From Symbiotaphrina buchneri (taxonomy: Eukaryota > Ascomycota > Symbiotaphrinales > Symbiotaphrinaceae): 64,000 nt of DNA. Of this stretch, positions 11,996 through 22,682 are shown piece by piece. The stretch's first letter is position 1. The number at the start of each line of letters is the position of its first letter. Under the pieces are notes generated by a model, which was given only the letters and a program-made list of their open reading frames with translations, was not told where the DNA came from and did not search any database. Both the position numbers and the translations under genes were made by a program. Where the stretch lies: the NCBI GenBank assembly GCA_001599915.1, contig BCIG01000001.1:1256573-1320572 (forward strand), given 5' to 3'.

Positions 11996-14900
11996 ATGGA
12001 TCCACCAAATCTGCCAGGACGAGGACCCCCAGGAAGCCAGCGGCATGGCTCGTCTACCGGAGGTTCCTCCTACGATAGCGGATCTCAACCAAGAGCGGAG
12101 CAATCTGCGTCTGAGCACCATACCAGACAAGAACATGGGGCGCACTCGCATCGAGCAAGTGCTGCCCGGCAGATAACTCGGACAAGGACAAGCTACAGTT
12201 GTCAGGCCTGTAGGCGGCGCAAGGTCAAATGCGACAAGGTCAGTGGCTGAGCTCGGTCCGAGGTGAAGATGTGGTTGACAAGATCAAGGCTCACCCTATT
12301 TGTGGAGAATGCTCAAAGAATGGCGAGCAATGCGTATATGGTAGCGGGGCTTCAGGCTCAGCACCTACAGCGGCCCCCCTACAGTCGCAAGCTACCAGCT
12401 CCACATCAGAAAGCGGCGGAAGCACCCCTGCCGGTCCTTACCAATCAAGGGTCATGAGTGCTGAAGAAGCGCAACGGAATATCAAGCGACAACGAACATA
12501 CTCGGGCAGCTTGACGTCTGGAGGAGACTTCACGGTGAATACATCCCTGGCTACCACACCCGTGACCGGCACCGAGGCGAAGGATATTGAGAGCCGCTTG
12601 GATCGTCTTACAGCCATGGTCGAGCAGCTAGTTCGAGCTCAGCCAACGCCTCCCGCAAACGTCGAATCTATGCCTCAGCAAGCACCATACTCCCGTGGTC
12701 GGTTACCAAGCCCACAGGAACAGCGCAAACGTGGCACAGAAGGTCTCGCGCACCCTGACCCTAAGCAGATTGGGAGTCTACGAGGGTTCCCCATTGAGCG
12801 GACCTTTTCTGCACCGCCACGTATGGAAGAGGAAGAAGATAGCGGTTCGGAGGATACTACCGCGAGACGTGCTTCCTCTGGGAGTGACATGAACATAGGC
12901 CACCTGGCCCTCGAAGGAAGTGGCCGAAGCAGCTACATAGGCAATACATATTGGGCGTCAATCTATGACGAGGTAGGGCTGAGAAAGAGAGAAAGAAGAG
13001 GATAGAGCCGAATTGCTGATTTGCAAAATATACAGGTCGCTGAGTTGAACCAACTATTACGTGATCAGAGCCGGTATCATAATCCTTCTGATCCCCGCCG
13101 ACCCACCGTCCAAACTAGACCACAGGAACCAGGCACAGCGGCAGCAAGAGGTACATCTGCGTCGTCGTTACGATTTCAAGGCGAGGATATCCGGTCGTCT
13201 GGGAACCCGCTCGAAGCTGATACCAAGAAAGTCAACCTTTTGCAGCCGCAGGACCAGTCGACTACGTCCCGGTTTTATAGGATTCTTCCGGAGGTGCTGG
13301 CGAACCTGCCATCCAAACGCCAATGTGACGTTCTCTACCGCGCATATATGCAAGGTGTCCACCCAATCATGCCAATGGTTCACCCGCCGGACTGCCTGGA
13401 AGACTATAATGACTTTTGGAATTGGTTCGATAAGCATGATCATGGTTCAGTAGCATATGCGAAGCCTAGCTTCATCCCTCTTCTTTATGCCATTTTGTAC
13501 GGTGGATCAGTCAGCTGTCCGGTGAAAATCCTGGAGGCCGAATTTCGTGAATCGAGGTCACGCCTGTCACATCGGCTCCATGATGAAGTTACCAGATCAC
13601 TGGCAATGGTTTCTTTCCCTCGAACGCCATCAATATACTCACTCTGTGCATTCTTGATCGTCCAAAGTATACTGATGAGGGAAGAAGAGCCTATGGTTTG
13701 CTCGACATTTGTCACGCTCGCTTTGAGGGTGGCTCAGTCGATGGGCCTACATCGTGACGGTGCCAGATTCGGCCTTAGCTCCTTTCAAACCGAGGTGAGA
13801 CGGAGGGTGTGGTGGCATATTGTCTTTCTCGATACTATGATCGCAACGACTCTAGGTCTTCCGCCGTTAGTCAACCTGGATTACGCCGACTGTGCCGATA
13901 TCAGTGAGTTGAAAGACAAGTGGGTTGGCACGGACATTGGTAAAGCATATGAAAGAGAAATCGCACTGGGCCAGAGAGAGCCCCCTGTGGCTGATGATGT
14001 GTTGGCCGGAGAACACGATTCCATGGTATGTCCGAGTGGCTTGTATACACAGGCCAAGGTCTATAACACGAGTAAGTGCTTCCTTGACCAAGTCTCCGCT
14101 GTTACCTCCGAGTATTTCCCCCAAATTGGAGCGCTGGTCCCATGCTTTGATGCAAATGTTACACGTGTACTAACGTCTGCGTAGCTGTACTCAAGAGGAT
14201 CGATCGCACACTACTTGGAGTTCGGCCTATACTGGTCAAAGATGTGCAGAAAATCCAGGAAATATACAATAACTGCAGAGACCACATGTTGGCTATTGTG
14301 GAGAGAGTCCCCTGGGAAGGGAAACCGGAGACGGATTTGTCATTGGACATCGACGCCCGTGTGCAAAGCTTCCTGGAGACGCACCCCTTATCAATTTCAG
14401 GGCCTGTAGATGGGACGGAATGGGATAAATTGACCGAGGCACAGCCTTTGGACAATATCACTGAACAAGAAATCCTGTATCAGCGCGAAAGTTATCTGGC
14501 GTTCCCTGCGTGGGTCAGAATAGTAACATCGTTGCTTATTGATAAGGTAAGCTTTTATTGCCCTCAAGAGCAAGCCACATCGGCTCACGGGGACAGACCT
14601 TCTGTGTGTCTTATCAACCATTCTTGAAAACAAGCAAGAGTCAGATGTGGAAGGTGTACCGAGAACGGTAAATTGGATTCCCGAAGGAATGACAATGAGG
14701 AACTGGAAGCTGACAATTCGCAGCGCCATCAAACATTGCCATGCATATATGGATAAGTTCATCCTTCTGACGACAGTCAAATGCTTCCAGCCATTTCAAT
14801 GGAGCTGGCCAGGGTTGGTGTCTTCCCTCCTCGGTCCTTTATTGAGTTCAAGAGCTGATGGCTGATGGTCTTCTCAGGAATCATCAGCCTATGCACGCGG

Positions 14901-15631
14901 CCATGATTCTGCTAGTCGATCTATACAAGGAACCCATGAGCGCCGAAGCGGTAAAGTCACGATCGTATATCGACAAATTATTTGCCTTGTCTGGTCCCGA
15001 TGGCGGAGTTGTAAGGAGTGAAGATGGCGTGCTCTCCCAACGTCCCCTACGAGAAGGAGGAAAGGAAGCTTGGGACATGCTCCGCCGATTGCGACAGAAA
15101 GCATGGGAGAAGGCTGGACTAGATCCTGATGTTTTATGGACGGATCTCGATGAAAACAGGATCGGTTTTGCACATCCGCTCACGTCCGGTGAAAGAATGA
15201 TGAAAGACTTACGGCAGTCACAACTTCCTATGCATCCGCCAGCAGAGCAAGGCGCCCATCATTATGAGTCAGAGTATCCTCCCTCAGGCGACCCAGGGAG
15301 ACAAGCTCCAGGCGGCCAGACAGCGGGTGCATCTACCGCCTCACAGTCTGCCGGTCAAGGACCAACCTTGATGCCGCAGGTATCTGTACCTTTGCGAACA
15401 GCTTCTGCGGTAGCCCCTTCCGATGTCGAGACCCCGTACCCCTCCGCCTCTTCGGCTCAAGGAAGCGCTGCTCCATGGGCAACGGCGACGACGGCCAGTG
15501 GAGAACCGGGCGAGTTTAACTGGGATGAGTGGGATAACGTTTTTGGCGATTATCTCAGGGTGGGCGATCTGATGGATGTGGACCAGCAGGATCCATGGCC
15601 GTTCAAGGATGATAATGATACGGATACTTGA
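11996..15631 (+). CDS. Zn2Cys6 transcription factor, large
   Basis: Seven exons: 11996-12238, 12289-12972, 13036-14071, 14185-14546, 14597-14667, 14724-14813 and 14878-15631, giving 1079 aa. The first intron splits the zinc cluster; spliced, it reads C69-x2-C72-x6-C79-x6-C86-x2-C89-x6-C96 with RRRKVKCDK. A coiled dimerisation segment (SRLDRLTAMVEQLVRA) follows near 195. The fungal-specific transcription factor middle domain covers roughly residues 380-850, including RVAQSMGLHRDG and VRRRVWWHIVFLD. The C-terminal 150 residues are Ser/Ala/Gln-rich and acidic, a plausible activation region. It is a nuclear regulator with unknown targets, and its neighbours give no pathway hint. A 113-nt intron (14072-14184) is the longest; the rest are 50-64 nt. 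Confidence 0.88.
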
Positions 15632-17142
15632 AGGTCAACGACGACCACTCCAGCTTTAGAGCGTGAGTGGGATCGGGATTTCGGTATGCATCGTCAGCCC
15701 CTATGTCGCCCCCTACAGAGGGTCAATACAGCGACCGGTCTCGTCGAAGGAGCCTCACATGTGCTCCTTAGATCTATATTGGCTCGACATCGCAGCCGAA
15801 TTTTAAAGCTTCGCCGACTACTTGAACGCTTCACCGCGTCAAGTCAATCTGCTGCAGCTTTGGTCTGTCTGAGAACCTGAAGAGCAGGATGGGGCCTTCG
15901 GGAAGATGGTACAGCTACGGCACATAGACCGGAAAGTCGATATGGCCAGATGAAAGGCGGCAATGGCTGATGCAACCACCGAACAAACATTCTGGGGTCC
16001 TATCTGTCCGCTCCGGATGCAGCCTTTGACGACTGGCTGTCATATCTGGAGGACTATGTGCAGTATTGCAAGCTACCATGCAGGCAGGACCCATTGAGCC
16101 GTCTCCGGTGCCAGGAGCTGAAAATCCACCCCGGTTAGGACATCATTAATTCCCCAAAAGAGCTGTGCAGGGCAGTTTTGATGAGGCAGGACCAACGGCC
16201 GGCATCGCCCATCTCCAATCATGTTCATACACTGGTAAGGCCATTGCACTGGCTGAAGCACATTTGCTGTGCCGTATGCAGTTCCCGCCGGGGATGAGAT
16301 TCTGAGGATTTACTGTCAGCACTAAAACGGGAGGCCGAGAGAGGCCAGGGGGCAAGTCGGGCAACTATCTGCCCGGACGAGGTCAATGGACTGGCTCATG
16401 TTGGAAATCAGTCGTGCTGCGCCGCGCAATCACGGCCGCAAATTTACCTTATTAGAGAAGAGCATCGTCCATAGATGAGCTGAATATTAATTGCCGTTGT
16501 GGGATCTCACCAGAAAGATCCTTCAGCTGCATCATGTTTTAACATGGGTATTGGAACCTTATCAGTAGTAAAACTCGTATATATTAATGTTCCACGCCTG
16601 ATGCTGTCTTTTGAAGCTTTGTATTCCTGACGATACTGTCTCTTCCAATTGTCTCTGCCAGTATGCACAGAACATAAGGTAGTCAGCATTTGCAGGCCAC
16701 TGAGAGTGGCAGTTGCCGTGCGCTGTTGACCCCTCATTGGAAGGGAGCTACCAATCTCCAAGCGAAGCTCTCGAGCTCTCGAGCTCTCCAAGCTGGAGCT
16801 CAAATACGTCTTCCAGCTCGAAACCGGAGACTCTCTCTACGAGCTCTTAACTACAATTAACTCGAACCTGGAAAGCCCCCAGTCTACGACCTTTTCGACT
16901 GTGGTGGCTTGAAACCAAATAAACCATTGGTAAGCCTTAGCAAAGACCAGGCGCATCGCTAAGAGCTTGCTGACCAAGGGGATCTCTCCCTCTCAGTTCC
17001 TGGACCGGATCTAAGAGATTACCTGCTACAACCCTTGATCAGGGCGCTTGACACGGGCTTTGTGTCAATCGCATTTCGCGCGGACAATTATTGATAGTAG
17101 GCAGCCTCGTCGGCGACCCGGAGCTCGGGAGGGTCCTCGCAA
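15632..17142. other. 1.5-kb intergenic
   Basis: No gene supported. At 16765-16800 there is a short patch of overlapping GAGCTC and CTCGAG hexamers, with related GAGCTC/CTCGAA words to about 16870. This could be a local repeat, but no function can be assigned. Confidence 0.45.
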
Positions 17143-19788
17143 ATGTCCGGCGCACCCCATACCCAACCCGGACGCCCACCTGCCCAATCCCGTGGATCAA
17201 GATCTGGAATTAATCGCGGTCACCAGAATAGCCAAGGAGGAGTTCACAATGGCGGTGTGGGGCCAGGCGCTGGCCCTGGAGTACCGCCAATAAGGGTGTC
17301 TACCAAGCAATCTCAGAATGCGTTGTACGATCAGTTGCCAACTGGGGCTACCCACCACCAACAGCACCCACAGAGCCAGTATATACAGAATGCAAGCTTG
17401 GGAAACGAGGCATTGGAGGACTACAACTTCACTGCGACACAGGGGCTACATGGAGATGGCGCGAATAATCCATACGATGCGAATCTGGGGTTATTGAACT
17501 GGGATTGGGGCGATGTCAATTTCGATCCGAACACCGCATTCGGTGACTCCTACGAACCTCAAGGGGAGCTTCTACAGCTGTTCGAGGACCAGCAGCAGTT
17601 TCGCCAACCTATAAAACAGCAACCTGCGAAGCAGGAGTTCAATCTTCCTAATCAAGATACCGTTGTTCAAACAACTCCCCAGCCAGCACCTCAATCAAAT
17701 GTCTTGCCAAATACTATGAGTGGTCTGCCTACGGTTGTACCACGGGCTCAACCAGCACCAGCCCAATCTTCGGTCAGGGCAGGCATGAAGAGGAAATCGC
17801 AATCAGAGCCATCGTCTGCTGTTGAAGGACAACAGGTGTCTTCTGCTGGCCCTACAGATAAAGACGATTCGCCTCCTTCCAAAAAGTTTGCCAAACCTAG
17901 TCCTGCTTCTACGACAGATAGTAGTGTGAAAGACGGACAGAGTGGAGAGACTAGTGGTAAAGAAGAGAGCGCGTCAACCGCTCGACTGGTGAGCCGTGGG
18001 AATGATACACCCAGCTCGACAAGACAACCGGAGAACCAGAGTACTGCACCAAGGCCGAAGCCTACTATCTCTCAAACTAGAGAGGATAGACAAAGCAGGA
18101 ATGCTATTCCTGGAGTGATGCGAGCAGCTGTTGGTGACCCAAGGAGATCTTCTGGCAAGTCGAGCTTGCCGCAGGAGAAAGTGTTCCCCATCCAGATCGG
18201 GTCCGAACTGTTCAGGTTGTCCGGAGCATCAATAGCATCTGATGGTAATGGTGCCTTCCCATATATCCTATTCGACCAAAGCTAAAAGGCCTAGAGCACC
18301 CTCATACTTCTCTCAGTGTTTTGAGGAACAGCTTCGGAATCATGAAGACGATGCTGGCGGTGTGAGAACATTGTATATTGATCGGGACCCGGTCACATTT
18401 CGAGATATACTGCTCCATTTACAAGGTACGATCCGCTCCGGGTTCCGACCTCGACCTATATTGACCGTCCTAGGGTATTACGTATATCCAAAAGATGGGC
18501 TGCATTTTGTGAGGCTCTTTGCAGATGCTCAGTTCTATAGTTGTGGGTTTAGCTTGGTCTCGTATCTCCGTAGTCTTGTTGACTCTTGATAGTACCACGC
18601 CTGATATCTCAACTTTTCGAATCAGAGATTTATATGCATATTGGCGAACAACCATTCCGAATATCGCGAGATATATTCTCTTCTCCTGGCGACTCCCCGA
18701 ACTTTTTTACTCTGGGCTTCCATATATTCTTCACAACGCCGAAGGAGGTGTTTCCCGGTCTGGACGGTAGAGGTCTACTTCGGCCGCCAGCTATTATGCC
18801 ACCAAGCGTTCCTCATAGATCCGCGGATGTGTTCCGAGATCTACTCCATGTATTGCGTGGATATCCCATACACATCAAGAACGAAGAACATCGAGCAGAA
18901 CTTCTCCGGGACTGCCGTTATTACCACCTTCGTGGTCTCGAACAAAAGCTCATCAGTCATCACATCAGCTATAATCTGCGCCGGCAACGATCCGAGATCG
19001 TCATCCGGCTCGAAGACATTCGGCAATCCGGCATCACATTTGTCCCCGACTCTCACAGTGTATCCGCCCAAACTCCTGATACTCCTTCACGGCCAGTTCC
19101 ACCTTGCCCGTCTGGTTGGGTACAATACGCCCGCCCGTTCGTTGACGACGGACCACATGACCTCATCCTCGAATTAAGCGCCGCCGAATGTCACACGCTT
19201 GATCTTACAGACCACCGAGCCTCGTTCCACGGCGATGCCAAGAAGCGCATCACCGCGCTGTTCCAAGTCGTCGCGAACAAGATGAACCTCCCGACCACGC
19301 AGCCACTGGGCCTAATGCTTCTCTCAACCGGAGGCGGCGTCGCCGCACAGCCTGCCTCGCCTGGTAATACGCCTCTGAGCGAGGAGCGAGTCCGAATCCG
19401 CATCGACCCTGACGCGGACGTCATCGTTGACGGGGTCCCATATCATGGCTTCTCGAACACCCGTGAGCCTGAAGCGTCCGGGTCTAGTGACCCAGATGCT
19501 GAGCAGCAGCCGCCGGGCCCTTCGCGTAAGTCGAGCGAGGCCGGCCTGTCGCAGCACTCTGATGGCCCTTCTCCCGGTGCGAGGACGACTAGGTCTCGAT
19601 GGCCCGGTAAGAGGGCGATCGCCGGGGCGGAGGATGGAGGCGAGTCGGTGGTGCAGAGGGGACAGTGGAGGCTGAGGGTGCAGAGTACACCTGACGGCAA
19701 AGGCGCGAAGGTGGTCCTCGTTGCGGTCAAGTTGGAGGTGGTCACGAATGAGAAGGCGAGGAATAAGGGGAGGGGCTTTTTGGGTTAG
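17143..19788 (+). CDS. BTB/POZ-domain protein with two BTB-like segments
   Basis: Four exons: 17143-18244, 18297-18425, 18474-18539 and 18593-19788, giving 830 aa. Introns are 52, 48 and 53 nt. Residues 1 to about 345 are Gln/Pro/Ser-rich and disordered. A tetramerisation-type BTB segment begins at about 348 (FPIQIGSELFRLSGASI) and continues through SYFSQCFEEQLR, RDPVTFRDILLHLQGYYV and HFVRLFADAQFY. A second BTB-like unit follows directly (IYMHIGEQPFRISRDIF, VFRDLLHVLRGYPI, LLRDCRYYHLRGLEQKL). The last 230 residues hold a beta-rich stretch and a charged tail. BTB domains mediate self-association or Cul3 adaptor roles; the exact role is unknown. The middle exons break at conserved points of the BTB fold, supporting the splice choices. 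Confidence 0.78.
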
Positions 19789-20287
19789 ATGGGCAAGGCA
19801 ATGAGTAGCGCAGGGGCGTTTCTGGTGTCCTTGGGGTTGTGGGGATTGGAGGTTATGTAAGGCGTTGTGGATACCCAAGTATTATAGGGCGTTTGCTGGG
19901 GAGCAATGTAGGATTACGGAATACGGAAGGCGGAAAACATTAGAGCCAAAGGTTTGCAATATCTTTCTTCATCTAAGCTTGCTTTCAACAGCACTCAGTA
20001 GTGTATCCATCCTGTGATGAATGCTGGTAGGTACTCATTCTATGTAGCTGAAGAGAACAAAGCCGCCACGAAAAGCGGGCGTCAGGTAAGAGAGCGCCTC
20101 CCCAGTTCCCCAGCCAAACGCCATGTGCATGCAGTAAGATGATCGAATAATAGCGATGAAGATTCTGCGCGGACCGCCGGCGCAAATAGCATGCCATATG
20201 GACTGTCCACGTCCTTCGTCTTGTTCTCTTGCTCCTCAAAGGTCTTGGTCGTCGCCGTCCAGAGACTGGCAAACGTCCGTTGCAATC
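19789..20287. other. Convergent 3' flanks
   Basis: A 499-bp spacer between the 3' ends of the BTB gene (plus) and taf4 (minus). No gene is seen; it is probably occupied by the two 3' UTRs. Confidence 0.5.
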
Positions 20288-22072
20288 TCAGTCTTTGCCC
20301 AGCCGCCCCAGTGCGGCAACGAGCGCCTTCCTCTCCTTCCCATCTGCCTCCAGGACCGCGACGAGGTCCCTCAACTGGATCCCAGTGCCCTTGCCCTGAT
20401 CTTCTCGAAACTCGCCCATTCTCCGGCCCACAGATACCGCCGTCGACGACCCCCCACCCGTACCGGTCCCGCTTGCCGCACCGCCCACGTTGGTCTGCAG
20501 GCGCCCGGCTCCAAAGCCTCCTCCTCCACCACCAGATCCTCCTGTCATCCACGATGGCTTCTTCCTGCCGCCCAACATCAGCGCCGCCGTGCGATTCGCC
20601 GATGTGTGCGCGACTGCTTCGTCCTGTCTTGCAGAGGCCATTTTGGCCGCTTCTTTCTTGGTTAACTTTTTGGGCTCGACCACGTCTGGTGCGCGATCGC
20701 CAAGCAGGCCTGGTGTACCCGGCGTGCCCGGAGTCCCCGGGGCGGAATCGAGGGGAGGGTCTTTACGCTTCTGGCGCCGGGCGAGCCGAGCTTCCTCCAA
20801 CTTGCGCGTGGTGTCCTGGAGGTCCCGAAATGATTTGGCCATTGTGTTCGGGAAAGAAAGGGTCGGGGTGGGCTTTGTAGGGGTAGTGGCAGGCGTTGGA
20901 AGGCGATTCGCGGAGGAGAAGGAGCCTGCAAGACGTAAGCCATGTGACAGTGGTGAAGAACTGGGTGAGAACGCACGCTTGAGCGGGTTAGGGAGAGGAC
21001 TGGAGGTGGTTTCAGTACTGGCAGACTTCAATGGGGCGACACCGTCGGTATTGCCATTGGCAGGAACGGCGAGATCCGTCCATTCTGGGGGCACGACGCC
21101 GTGCGATCCCATCCGTCGACCCTTAGCCAGTCCTGCTGCATCTTCGACCATGCCTCGTACGCGTTCCTGGGTTGCGAGCGATAGAAGTGCCAGGATATCA
21201 GCCAAAGGAGCATTATCGCTGACCATCGCTCCCGTTCTGACTGTAGTAATAGTCGTCCCATCGGGATTGATAGCGTGCATAATCTCCGGTTTCTTCTCCG
21301 GCGTCTCTGGAACCTTCTCCCAAACTCCTTCCAAAGGCATCCGCATATTGTTCTCGTAAACCCTACGCCCAATGCGGTACCTGACAACATTACCCAAGAG
21401 GAATGGATTAAACATATGTTGTGACCTGGACTCCGCTATCCGCCGTTTAGCTTTCTTCCACTCCTCATTTGCAATTTCTTCCGGGGTTTGTCGAGGGACT
21501 GCGGGCTGATGTAGTGGTCCGAGCTGTTGTGGGGTAGACCACTGAGAATATCCTTGTGGAAATCTTGGATCTGGTCCAGTGGAACCAGTAGAACCGAATG
21601 AGGACGTAAGGTTGGAGTTGAAGGAAGTGGCATCTTGATTGGCGCCGCGGTAAGACTGTATCAGGAACTCTTCTTCATCCTTGAGATCGATACCAGAAGA
21701 AGCCAGCACATCCGCTAGCTGAGTAGTGTCTGTAGCCCTCTCAGCGGGCCGAGAAGGCGGTCCCATTGTCCCAGCAGGAGGTGGAGACATCCCTGACGCT
21801 CCATCCACTTGTGCACCCATCTGCCCACCCATTTGCCCAGCTAGCGGCCCTCCAAATTGACCCCCAGACTGCCCACCAACCTGACCACCCATTGTAGGAA
21901 GCTGCATATTCGAGATGCCGGGAGATCCATATGGTGACTCTGGCTTCGGTGAAAGCCGAGGCCGTTTGGTAGGCGGAAAGTATGACCCAGAAGGTGAGAG
22001 TGCGCTATTAGGCCCAGGAGACGGAGTATTCTGAGCGGGCGAGAATGCGCTTGGCGGAAGATGTTGCGCCAT
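20288..22072 (-). CDS. taf4: Transcription initiation factor TFIID subunit TAF4
   Basis: Single exon, 594 aa, near the usual size for filamentous fungi. The N-terminal 150 residues are Pro/Ser-rich, with a Gly/Gln repeat of GGQ/GAQ type around residues 62-90. The TAF4 C-terminal domain follows: LADVLASSGIDLKDEEEFL (about 140-160, matching the histone-fold region), a MFNPFLLGNVVRYRIG segment, DILALLSLATQERVRGMVED (about 290), and a terminal LRDLVAVLEADGKERK helix. TAF4 pairs with TAF12 by histone folds and is a core TFIID subunit in RNA polymerase II initiation. It is divergently arranged with ysh1, sharing a 610-bp promoter. Confidence 0.88.
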   Translation of the reverse strand: MAQHLPPSAFSPAQNTPSPGPNSALSPSGSYFPPTKRPRLSPKPESPYGSPGISNMQLPTMGGQVGGQSGGQFGGPLAGQMGGQMGAQVDGASGMSPPPAGTMGPPSRPAERATDTTQLADVLASSGIDLKDEEEFLIQSYRGANQDATSFNSNLTSSFGSTGSTGPDPRFPQGYSQWSTPQQLGPLHQPAVPRQTPEEIANEEWKKAKRRIAESRSQHMFNPFLLGNVVRYRIGRRVYENNMRMPLEGVWEKVPETPEKKPEIMHAINPDGTTITTVRTGAMVSDNAPLADILALLSLATQERVRGMVEDAAGLAKGRRMGSHGVVPPEWTDLAVPANGNTDGVAPLKSASTETTSSPLPNPLKRAFSPSSSPLSHGLRLAGSFSSANRLPTPATTPTKPTPTLSFPNTMAKSFRDLQDTTRKLEEARLARRQKRKDPPLDSAPGTPGTPGTPGLLGDRAPDVVEPKKLTKKEAAKMASARQDEAVAHTSANRTAALMLGGRKKPSWMTGGSGGGGGGFGAGRLQTNVGGAASGTGTGGGSSTAVSVGRRMGEFREDQGKGTGIQLRDLVAVLEADGKERKALVAALGRLGKD

Positions 22073-22682
22073 GATGGTTGATGAGCGCGGTGCTGGGAGG
22101 GTGAGGAGAGCGAGCTAATAACCTCGGAGAATGAGCTCTGCGGGCCCAGGCAGAGATGCGCCGCGGGCGACGACGAAGCGTCACCGGCGGACGGAGGTTA
22201 TTCTGCAATCAGTAGAAGAGCCGCATGGGATGAAATAGTGTGCTCGAGCCTGGTGAACTATCGGGACGTATCTGGATCGTTGTGGAAGAGAAGAAGCTGG
22301 TTAGGTGTCGTGGTTGTGAGGAGCAAGGAGATCTCGAAGTCGCAGATGAGTTGCACAGCGGAGGAACAAGCAGCACGTGACCTTGCTTTAGTCCAAGTCC
22401 CGCGCAGAATCGAAGTGACTCTCACACCGCGACGTTCACTTACTGACTCGACAACATTCATCTCTCGGATCTTTCTTGTATCAGGAGCCCAATCCAATGG
22501 CCGAGCGATATTACATTTAGGCTTTCTTCTGAAAAGACCAACTGCACCTTTATTGATGACGCGGTGACCAACGTCGGTCCTGCTGCTGCTCGGCCGCTGC
22601 TACTGCTATCCCACTAGCTACTCATTCCACCAGTGCTTCACCTGTCTAGCTACAGGGAAGCGCCTTTTGGCCTTACGCGGGG
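22073..22682. promoter_or_regulatory. Shared divergent promoter taf4 / ysh1
   Basis: A 610-bp spacer between head-to-head genes. Two CCAAT boxes stand in direct tandem at 22489-22493 and 22494-22498, about 190 bp from the ysh1 ATG and 420 bp from the taf4 ATG. They are candidate sites for the Hap (CCAAT-binding) complex. Confidence 0.5.

Noticed and set aside
16765-16800. Palindromic regulatory element of GAGCTC/CTCGAG words
   Set aside because: The run is not a true palindrome over its length and no gene start is close; kept only as a note.
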